Source of the DNA: Tetrapyrgos nigripes | Lineage: Eukaryota > Basidiomycota > Agaricomycetes > Agaricales > Campanellaceae | Assembly: GCA_013368315.1 (NCBI GenBank) | Contig: JAACJM010000144.1 | Coordinates: 62,001 to 126,000, forward strand | Direction: 5' to 3' | Length of the DNA: 64,000 bases | In this document: positions 55,823-64,000 of the stretch, in pieces | How positions within the stretch are numbered: the first letter of the stretch is position 1 | Layout: the number at the start of each line of letters is the position of its first letter | The notes under the pieces: model-generated | Databases searched by the model: none | Told to the model about the DNA's origin: nothing | What the model saw: the letters and a program-made list of their open reading frames with translations, nothing else | Made by a program: the position numbers and the translations under genes

Positions 55823-57892
55823 GCAATCATCTTTGAATTAGACGTTTTAAAATGCTACAATTGCAACCTTCCTCTTCAAATACAATCGTATATTTTATTG
55901 GACACCCAAGTACGGAGTACTGACGGTGAACAGATGGAAGTACAGAGAAAACATGCCCACAGCCACGCGCTCGCCGGGCTTAGTGCTCCCAAGTGTAGTA
56001 TCTACGTTCATGTCTTATTATTCCCTTTACATCCAGACGCAGCGTACAGTACAGATAGCTCTTTAAGTGGTACGAGTTTCAAACAACAAGATTCAGTGCT
56101 AACTTTTTGATCATTAATGAAATCAAGTCTGTCGTTGCGTATCATGGTGATTCTCTCCGGTCAATACTTTCGCCGATGCGGTGGTAGCGATTGTTGAGCA
56201 GTATACTTACGTTAACGTTGGCACTATCCTTTGTGGTCCATTTCGTGCCAACTGTTTCCATAAGATCTTTGATGCGCACTACAAGAACAAGACAGTGTCA
56301 GGGTTTGGGCCATAAGGGAAAACCTATGGAACAATGACCAAAAGCCTGAGATCTTGAAGCACGGCGTTGATTCGACTACAGAGCGAGTAACTACTACAAT
56401 GTATATATAGCTAAGAAATGAATACGATCAAACATGGAACATGTATGAGTATGATGCAAGTGATAACTATAAAACTAGATGGAACAATCACGACTAGTTA
56501 GATATATAGGGAGTTTAGGGAGTGATCGTGACAGACAGCAAAGGCCACCGGTATTGTAGTACATGCAGTCACTTTGTTTTTTCAAAGTCACTCAATATAT
56601 ATTTACACCGTCGATTCCGCCTATGTAGCTAGGCAGCTTGCCTTGCTTTTTACTCGAATCAAAATCTTATTATCAGCCTAGAAACCCTCCAGGCGAATAT
56701 TGGGTGACAGTCACCCTAGCCACTGAAGCACTGAGAGGCCAAAACACAGAAATTTTATAAAATTTTATAAAAACTGAATGGATCTAAACACGCACATACT
56801 TTTGCAAAAATGATGGATCAACCACAAACACTATGGGTTCTTTAAAAACCCACCACGGTTCCTCTCGCGCGGGAAATCGTCGCTGGGACTACCTACCGTT
56901 CTGGGCTGGGACCTCCCAGATCTTAGGTCCACGCTTCGGTAACTGCCGTTCCACTGGCAGTCGAGACTCGGATCAATCGGAAATCCGTCGCGATATTCGG
57001 TCGTACTGATCGGGGTCGGGCATTACGCGCCCTTGTCCCAATGCACCGTTCGCTATGGGTACGTATATGTGTGAGCTGCCTAGACAATCAGCATTTCAAT
57101 GTCTGAAGCACCAAATACATAGCTATCCCTTCACATTCCATAATCCTGAATAGATAATCCCAAATCAATTGGAATTTGAGCGGGTCGGGCTTGCCGCCCT
57201 GCCCGCCGTTGATTGTGTTCCTCTCAATGCGACCATGTACGTCGGGTATTCATTAGGGAACTTATCAGGCTCACCTTGGGTACTTGTCTGATGTATATAT
57301 TTGAATTCCCGGGCGCTCTGGGTGCTTCCACAGCTTAGCGCCTTGCCAGTGCCGCTTGGTCCAGCAGGCTCGTTCTGTTTCGTGTACATCTACGCAAGAA
57401 CAAAATTATTCAACTAGCTGGTCCATAAAGCTTGCCAGCTAAAGAACATCATGGTCATTTTTTTTGCTTCATGTCAACGTGTGGCAATTGCCAATTGTGG
57501 CTGAAAGTAGTACCCTTCCATTACCGGGTTGTGCCCTTGTGTCATCCAGACCATCCAGTGGCATGTAAATGCTAGGTATTATAATAATCGACCATAATTT
57601 TTTGGAAGATAATGGTCTATACTACATCGACGCGTGCCTAGTTCGACGTTAATTCGACAATTAATCGTAAACCGTCCCATTTGTCCGACAAGGTACTCTA
57701 GTGAACCATGCAAATTCCGTCCAGAGCTCAGTTATAAGGACCAGATATGCATAAAAATTTATTTGAAAGTCCTTGGGTACCGATTGAGTATATGCCTTGA
57801 GGCCATGCAAGAAATGCATACATTTGTTGGTTTGCTTGATGCACATTTTGCGACAAAGTACTTTTGAGAGTGTAGCAGTTCCAAATCATCAT
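55823..57892. other. Intergenic, no gene identified
   Basis: Short open frames only. 56860-57060 is noticeably GC-rich with inverted GGGACCTCCCAG/CTTAGGTCC-like segments but no coding or RNA gene that I can name. 57165-57389 (-) is open for 74 codons without motif. Confidence 0.45.
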
Positions 57893-58894
57893 AATAACCT
57901 CATCTAAGAAGGATAAACGCAAGTCCAAGTCCCATCGTCATCAAGATTATGACTCAGATTCTTTGTCATCTTCGTCCTTGTCTTCCTCTTTGTCTGCCTC
58001 TGAGTCAGAGCGCTGTCCTCTCCCCAACTCTGCCTTCTCCCTCTCAGTCGTGGCTGCCAACAATCTCAGGGATTATTGGTGACACCACATGCCTCTGACC
58101 CTCTTCAGTGCCCGGCTCATGAGGGAGTTCCTGGCCGTTTTCCGTTCCAATGAAGGACGGATCACTGCTCCTTCAATCTTCCTTCTGCAGGAATCTGACC
58201 TTGCTGACATTGCCAGGAACCTCCATATGGCGATCTTGCAGCACTACCATTACCGCAGAGGAAAGGACGTTGGGTCTGGGACCACTCGTTGGGTAGCTGA
58301 CGAGTGGTACACTCTGATCATGTCCATATCAGAGATGGAGACTCTGTACGACAATTTCCCCACTGCAGTCCTATACCTTGGGAGTCTACACTAGAGTCTT
58401 GGAAGGTCTCAGTTGCATCGATCTGCCAGCCCGTCTGGGACAGGTACCACCAGAAGATCATTTCACAATGCCCTCATTATGCGAAGATTCTCCCAGCCAG
58501 TATCAATTCCTACTTGTCCATGTGGGTCCATGACAACCATCGTGCTTCTCACTCTCATGCCATGAGTTCACATGGCTCCTCATCTTCCTTTCATGGTAGT
58601 GAATCTACATCGTCCCTATGCAAGCTCCTCTGCTGGTTGTGTGGTCTCACCCATCATTACAAAGACCACAAAACCAAGCCCAGTGATTTCGTCAAGAAGT
58701 CCAGAAACGTCTTCAAGGATGCTCAGCAGCGCATGTTCTGTATTGGCTACAACGGCCATGGTTGCTCCTATTCCTTGTCCAGCTGCCAATACCTTCACCT
58801 CTGTGGCCGTTGCGGATCTGACGACCACACTTCTCAAATCCACTCTTCCTCAGCCTCTAACTCCAAACACGACCCCTCCTCCAAAAAATCATAA
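57893..58894 (+). pseudogene. Gag-like region of the DIRS-like element
   Basis: Starts in a Lys/Ser-rich stretch (SSKKDKRKSKSHRHQDYD). TGA at 58080-58082 sits where Arg is plausible. Then MREFLAVFRSNEGRITAPSI and ILQHYHYRRGK, a frame change near 58385, WKVSVASICQPVWDRYHQKI, and a C-terminal Cys/His-rich part (LCWLCGLTHHYKDHKTK, GYNGHGCSYS, LCGRCGSDDHTSQIH) resembling zinc-binding gag ends. Confidence 0.65.
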
Positions 58895-60592
58895 TCTCTT
58901 CCCCATTGTCACCAGACTTCATCACGAAGTCTGGACTAGGTTTCTCATAGCCACTGGCAGCTATGAGAAGTTTAGGAAGGTTCCGGAAGGCCTAGGTGTT
59001 GAGAACTACTCCCTCTCTCACGCCTTCATCCAGACAACCATCACTCTGCAACCACCTACTCCCATGTCATTATAGACAAGTTCCATGAAGAGATCGCCAA
59101 AGGGCGCATCTCTATCGGATTTGACCCTACCTATCTAGAATCTCTAATTGGTCCTTTCTGTACCTCTCCTCTTGCCGTCATCAAACAGAAACCGGGAAAA
59201 TTTCGGATTATCATTAACCACTCCTACCCATTCACGCCCCTTCATATACAACGCTCTCTCAACATTTCCTCATTTCCCAGCGATAACTTACACAAATCCC
59301 TTCACATACCTCCACCCATTACCATCAACCCTGAGGTTTGCTCAGTTAACTCACTAATTGACTCTGACCAGTTCCAGTCTGCCTGGGCACTTTCTCTGAA
59401 TGCTGGCTCCTCATAGCAAAGCTTCTGTTTTTGATGTTGATACCACCTTCCGAAACATCCCCATCCATCCTTCTGCTCGCAACTTTGTTGCCCTCATGTT
59501 CGATGGTCTAGTCTATCTCGATCAATGCCTAAATTTTGGGAAGGTGTCCTCCCCTGGTATCTGGGGCCATGTAGCAGATGCCATGGTCCATATCCTTCTC
59601 AACTCGGGTATGCGTTACCATCATAAGTATTACCTGACCACTCTGACATACCTTATGTTACCTATCATCCTTCAGGTATCGAAGCCTTTATCAAATGGGT
59701 AGATGATTTCATCTTCTTTCGTTATCCTCGCCTCTCCTTCGGAAACGACCTTTACGAGTATTCCTACAACAAATGGCTCATCTGCTCGGTTGCCAAAGAA
59801 CTCGGATGGCCCTGGGCGCTGTCAAGGTTTGTTGCCTTTGCCTTCTTCTTCCTGTATATTGGTTTCCACTGGGATATAGAGAAGAAGACCGTTGAGCTAC
59901 CTGTGGCCAAGAAGCTCAAATACTCCTCCAAGATTTCCAATTTCCTTTCTGTCGTTTCTCACATGAAGGGAGAAGCAGGATCTGTTGTATGTACTCTCAA
60001 ACACGTAACCCTGGTGGTGCCTCAAGGCTGTTCCTATCTCGCATCACCGCACTGTTTTGTATCAGGCTTCAAGGATGATTCTCAACCTTTCACCTGTCAT
60101 CATCACACAAAGCCAATGGTGGATGATCTCAATTGGTGGCTTGAACAGCTCAAACTTGAATTCCTGGGTCTACACATAGTCAACCCTCCACCAGTAGACG
60201 AATCGTTCATCTTATTCATTGATGCCTCAACCTCATGGGGCATAGGTCTTATTCTCAACGGTAGATGGCTGGCCTGGCAATTCAAACCAAACTGGTCTGG
60301 CAATGGCCATCACATTGGCTGGGCAGAGATGGTAGCCATCGAACTTGCTATCCTCACACTTGTCATGTCGCACGTCAAGAACTCCCACATCTGCATTCTT
60401 TCCGATAATCAAGGAGTCGTTGGTGCCCTCAAGGCTGGATATTCTCGAGGTCCAGCACAAAATGCTTCCTTACGTTGCATCATCTCCACAATGCAAGAAC
60501 ACTCCATTTGGTTATTGGTTGTCTTGATACCTTCTGCCTCCAACCTTGCTGATGACCCCTCCCAAGGAGTCTTTCCAACCAGACCCTCCTAA
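58860..60592 (+). pseudogene. Reverse transcriptase-RNase H of the DIRS-like element
   Basis: Overlaps the gag end in another frame (NHNLFPIVTRLHHEVWTRFL). Frame changes occur near 59060, 59397 and 59640. RT blocks: GRISIGFDPTYLESLIGPF, PGKFRIIINHSYPF, SVFDVDTTFRNIPIHPS (motif A), CLNFGKVSSPGIWGHVADAM, FIKWVDDFIFFRYP (motif C). RNase H: FILFIDASTSWGIGLIL, GWAEMVAIELAIL and ILSDNQGVVGALKAG carry the Asp, Glu and Asp expected for catalysis. Ends TAA 60590-60592. Confidence 0.8.
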
Positions 60593-60890
60593 ACTCCCAA
60601 AAGAATTATCCCCATACCTTCTGAGACCTGTAGACTTTCATGATCCCCATATTGTCCCTATTACTGTAGATTAACCTTTCGAAAATAATGTCCTTCCTGT
60701 CCTTTCACTCAAGCGTTTCATCACCAAACCGAATAAATTAAGACTAACAGAGATAACTAAGAATAGATGACTTCATAATCGGTCTTCTACCCGAGATACT
60801 ACCAGACTTTATATAGCTCAAACCTGCACTTGCACAAATCATCCAACTATTGTCCACTCATTACTTCCATTCACAACCTACCCTCTCATC

Positions 60891-62015
60891 ATGCCTTGCA
60901 GCAGTTCCATCACCCTAAAGAGGCCCAAAGCACGACCTTCCAAACAGTTGACTTCCCTTCCTCCCCATTTTGCTGACAAACCCCATTTCAATACCCTTCA
61001 CAATCCCACACTTTCCAACACTGCTGCAGCTGCCATCGCAGGCACAGTAAAACCTGAGACTCTTCATCGCCCACAACTAGCAGTCACAGAATTCACCATT
61101 TGGGCCAATGACATGGGTTTACACCCCAACAAAACCCTTCCAGCTCCCGAAGCTGTCTTTTGTGAATTCACAGCGTCATTCCTAGGTCGCCTTGCTGGTG
61201 GCACAGTAAAAGTGAAAGTGAGTGCCCTCAAAACTTGGCACACCACCTTGGGTTTCAAATGGAATGGTGCAGACCTTCTATGCTGCACTCTCACTGGTAT
61301 CAACTGACAATCTCCTCCCTCTTCGCACTGTCCAGAACGTCCTCCTGTCACATGCGACATGATGTGTACCTGCCACATAGCTTGGGCCACATCCTCTCGT
61401 TGTGACCTTAAGTGTGCCAGTGCTGCTGCCAAGTGCAGCCTCCTTGGTCAACTCCGCCTTGGCGAAATCTTCCCTCGTCACTCCAATCCCTGCCTTTTTG
61501 ATCTGTCCAAACATCCCAGGGTACAGGATGTGGTCAAACTACCTCCCCCCACTCCTGATTCCAAACACAGCCCTCTCTCCATGTTCCTACCCAGTACAAA
61601 AACCTCCGTCTCCAGGGGTGATCACACTCACATCCACGCCTACCATGGTTCATTAAATGCCACCAAAGCTATCCACCTACATGTCTGCAGCAATGATCTA
61701 TCCTCCACTGACCCTCTCATGTCATTTCATGATGACTCCGGCAAACTCAAGTGCATAACCAAATCCTATTTCCTTTCACTTTGCAACAATGTATGGAGGA
61801 AAGAAGGATACCCCTGTTTCACAGGCCATTTGTTCTGCATTGGTGGCACCACACTTTTACTTCAGGACGGTGTGGACCCTGAGTATGTCAAGATGTGTGG
61901 ACAGTGGAAGTCAAGTGCCTTTACTTGGTACTGACGAGACTTACACACCTGCGCAACTGTTCACATCGACAGGGTGTACGCTCGCAGACGTCTCCAACAG
62001 CGCCTTAACACCTAA
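60891..62015 (+). pseudogene. Tyrosine recombinase of the DIRS-like element
   Basis: ATG 60891; N-terminal core-binding part (HRPQLAVTEFTIWANDMGLH, ASFLGRLAGGTVKVKVSALK). Interrupted near 61307; the catalytic part resumes by 61510 (VQDVVKLPPPTPDSKHSPLS) with GHLFCIGGTTLLLQDGVDPE and CGQWKSSAFTWY. The second catalytic Arg of HxxR is Cys (TGC 61837-61839, expected CGC), and the codon after the nucleophile Tyr is TGA (61932-61934) where Trp is usual; the frame then runs on to TAA 62013-62015. Inactive. Confidence 0.75.
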
Positions 62016-62953
62016 CCCACTCTACCCCCACACATCTTTTACCACTTATGACCACTCTATTAGCTTATATCGTTACTACTCTGTCCAACTTAAATTCTCT
62101 ACCACACTACATTGTTCACATTTATCCGCCAATTTCCTATTCTGAACTATCCTCACCAAGGGGTCTCCAAAATGATATGACCAGACTGGACGTTCCTTTT
62201 TGGTCATAAGGTCCAGCTTGACCCCCCCCTCCCCCTCTCCTTCCCAAAAATGGTAAGTGATAAGATAAATATGGCTTACAAATCATGAAATCAGCACCCT
62301 ATGACGTACCCGAGACTAGTCATGGGTGGAGGTTTCCCAGGCCCAGAATCTGGTTATCGGTGGAGGTTTACCACTATGGCCAGCTCAGTGGCATAGCTTG
62401 TTACGGGGTGGGTCGCTGGGCGCATTGGGTGGGTGGGGGCTATTCTGACGATTATGGGGATCGGCAGGTACGGCACAACAAAAATACCAATATCCACCTC
62501 ATAGGGTAACCTATATTCTGTCACAAGCATGCTCTTTGAATCCGGTAATTTTGTCACACTAGTATATACTGTTACATCATTGTTTTTTTTTGTCACGCTA
62601 GTATAAACATCAGTACTCGGCAGCCAGTGTTATCATTCTTATTTCCCGACCAGCGCTCGGCTATTCAAATGTCGTTGATAGGTGCCCCACTGCCATTTCC
62701 CACCCTCCATTGTTTCCCCCCTACCGCTGCATCCCGCCCACTGCAGCATCCCGCCCACCACTGCATCCCGCCCTCCGCCGCTTCCCGCCCTCTCTTCCAG
62801 CCTTTGCCACCCTCCCATGTGGTTGTCCCCTCCATGTGGTTGTCCCCTTCAGGTTTACATCTTGCCTCTTGTCAAGGCACAGGTCTCCGACCACTACTGG
62901 AAAATGAAAAAAGTAGGGCGGTACATACTTACTTACTTCTTCAAACACTGAAC
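62016..62953. other. Spacer with a CCCGCCC minisatellite
   Basis: Between about 62725 and 62810 there are five or so imperfect 17-19-bp units of GCATCCCGCCCACYRC. Two GTGGTTGTCCCCTCCAT-type units follow at 62819-62850. No gene recognised. Confidence 0.55.
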
Positions 62954-63030
62954 GTCCCTGTAGTGCAACAGTTTATTGTACTCTAGCCCTTGAAAGGTCA
63001 GAGGTTCAAACCTCTTGTGTCGCTTATTTT
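62954..63030 (+). ncRNA. tRNA-like sequence (possible SINE head)
   Basis: An A-box match TAGTGCAACAG (62961-62971) and a B-box match GGTTCAAACCT (63003-63013) are spaced as in a tRNA gene, followed by T7 within 20 bp. A 4-bp D-stem (GTGC/GTAC) and an anticodon-type loop CTTGAAA can be drawn, but the acceptor stem does not pair, so this is not a normal tRNA. More likely a tRNA-derived SINE or pseudogene. Confidence 0.35.
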
Positions 63031-63167
63031 TTTCCCTTTCCAATTACCTTGTTCTATTTTTTTTTTGTTTGCATCTATTGACCTACCCTTGCACCTCACC
63101 CTCATGTCCCTGCCAATTCATTCCGCGGTCCAGTTTGAAACACGTTGTTTTTTCCTTTTCCCCGGAC

Positions 63168-63515
63168 CCTCCATGTGATCCTCTCACTATTGAGGACTGT
63201 GAGCAATGGTGAGCAGTGCATGGTCTTTTGGTTTAGCTTCTCATCCCCCACTCCCCCCACAGCTCTGTAGCAAAGGGAAATACCCTTATCTTTTGTAACG
63301 ACCATGGTCTCTGGCTACAGGTAAAACAGGAATTGGATGAAGAGTTCAACGTTATGTGAGTATTCACCAATCTTTACCACCCTTGTAATAAAATGTGTGA
63401 TTATTCCAGCACCTACAGTTACTTCCATATTTTGCGTGAAGCTGCCGAAACTTATGCTTGGAAGGTTTACATAGGGAAAAGGGGGAAAAAGCAGCCTGAT
63501 GCCAGCGAGTCTTAA
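63168..63515 (+). CDS. Unidentified protein, C-terminal exons
   Basis: Three exons join in phase. One ends at 63208 (CDPLTIEDCEQ); introns have GTGAGC..CACAG and GTGAGT..TCCAG ends. Middle exon 63263-63355 (SVAKGNTLIFCNDHGLWLQV, KQELDEEFNV), last exon 63410-63515 (TYSYFHILREAAETYAWKVY, IGKRGKKQPDASES), stop TAA 63513-63515. The 5' end is unclear (the frame before 63168 is low complexity). Family not recognised. Convergent with the gene at 63634-64000. Confidence 0.5.
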
Positions 63516-63633
63516 TGTTTAGTTTTATCTACTTTCGCGTTACCCAGCCCACATCAAGATATGGGTGGTTTGAAAATCAAGACAGGCCATCCAGAATCAT
63601 GTTACGGGTGGTCTACAATCCTTTGACAATGAG

Positions 63634-64000
63634 CTACTCCGAATCTGACAACTCCAGTCTAGTCTCTGCCCACCACTTCTTCCTTTGTTCCTCCCTTCTC
63701 ACTTTTTCTGCCTCCTCCTTAGCCTCTTTTGCATTTATCCTCTCCTGCCACTTGTCCAACTCCTTGTCAAATAAGTCCTCTCCCAGAGTCCTAACGTGTT
63801 GGGTCGGCACTCGAAAGTAGCTATAAACCCATTTGCTGGAGGGTAGCAACATTAGAACACTCATATTAGTCACAATGGACCACTCACTTTGACGCCTCCT
63901 CATTCTGTTCGCTCTTCACCCTCAGCCACACACCATGCAGATTGCAGAAAATCATCTCTGCTGGCCAACCTTCCTGGCTGCGTCTTTTGAGCCCTAGCCA
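63634..64000 (-). CDS. Unidentified coiled-coil protein, C-terminal part
   Basis: Runs in from beyond the right edge. Exon 64000-63888 (EGWPAEMIFCNLHGVWLRVK), 52-bp intron (GTGAGT..CTCCAG), exon 63835-63634 (KWVYSYFRVPTQHVRTLGED then a Glu/Lys/Arg-rich helix NAKEAKEEAEKVRREEQRKK, ending LELSDSE) with TAG at 63634-63636. The charged helix predicts a coiled coil. Family not recognised. Its 3' end faces the + strand gene ending at 63515. Confidence 0.6.

Larger units (their letters stand above)
57893..62015 (+). mobile_element. Tyrosine-recombinase retrotransposon (DIRS-like), decayed
   Basis: Gene order gag-like, reverse transcriptase, RNase H, then a tyrosine recombinase, with no integrase: the arrangement of DIRS/Ngaro-type elements. 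All three coding regions are interrupted by stops and frame changes. Terminal or internal repeats typical of the group were not detected, so the outer limits are only those of the coding region. Confidence 0.78.

Noticed and set aside
56860..57060. GC-rich block as an rRNA or other RNA gene
   Set aside because: No rRNA, 5S or tRNA landmark could be matched.
62954..63030. Functional tRNA-Ser(UGA)
   Set aside because: An anticodon-like loop can be drawn, but the acceptor stem does not pair and the long variable arm is absent.

Overview
The window looks like nuclear DNA of a filamentous basidiomycete, most likely an Agaricomycete. Genes are split by many short GT..AG introns of about 50-75 bp. 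The recognisable single-copy genes (thaumatin-like protein, phospholipase C/acid phosphatase-type phosphoesterase, DUF1275 membrane protein, multi-pass membrane protein ending in an IAPTFIIVRVALG-type helix) and the transposon families are all types common in mushroom genomes. I cannot name the species.

Layout. 1-6460: a 149-bp satellite with a higher-order period of 11 units and, inside it, a minisatellite built on a 20-bp perfect palindrome; 6461-6790 is a divergent GC-rich edge. 6800-9400: AT-rich and low-complexity DNA. 9452-11967: a decayed zinc-finger/PHD-like gene whose intron holds a 734-bp hAT-like element (8-bp target duplication). 12.9-13.3 kb: a gene fragment. 13.5-18.0 kb: two minus-strand genes, a thaumatin-like secreted protein and a 20-exon phosphoesterase. 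18-26 kb: no gene I can name.

26.1-47.7 kb is a nested transposon island. Two tandem copies (A and D) of an integrase-core transposase gene lie here. Copy D is split by an 18.7-kb element (28355-47093) that has matching inverted ends, subterminal ATACGGGTG repeats and a 6-bp target duplication; copy A preserves the unfilled site. The large element carries a BTB/POZ gene, a third integrase copy (B), two unidentified spliced genes and a 105-bp satellite. The BTB gene is itself split by a 4.45-kb pogo/DDE_1-type transposon with a TA duplication, whose gene joins a Ulp1-type protease region to a DDE_1 transposase. The satellite is split by a 4.98-kb Ty1/copia retrotransposon with a 5-bp duplication.

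47.7-64 kb: AT-rich spacer, a DUF1275 gene with a 68-bp minisatellite past its 3' end, a multi-pass membrane protein gene, a decayed tyrosine-recombinase retrotransposon (57.9-62.0 kb), a tRNA-like sequence, and two convergent partial genes at the right edge.

Across the mobile elements, most of the stops that break otherwise conserved frames are TGA where arginine (CGA) is expected, and the ageing part of the satellite has lost CpG in the same way. This suggests methylation-driven decay of repeats. The host-type genes are largely intact, apart from one homopolymer frameshift in the phosphoesterase.
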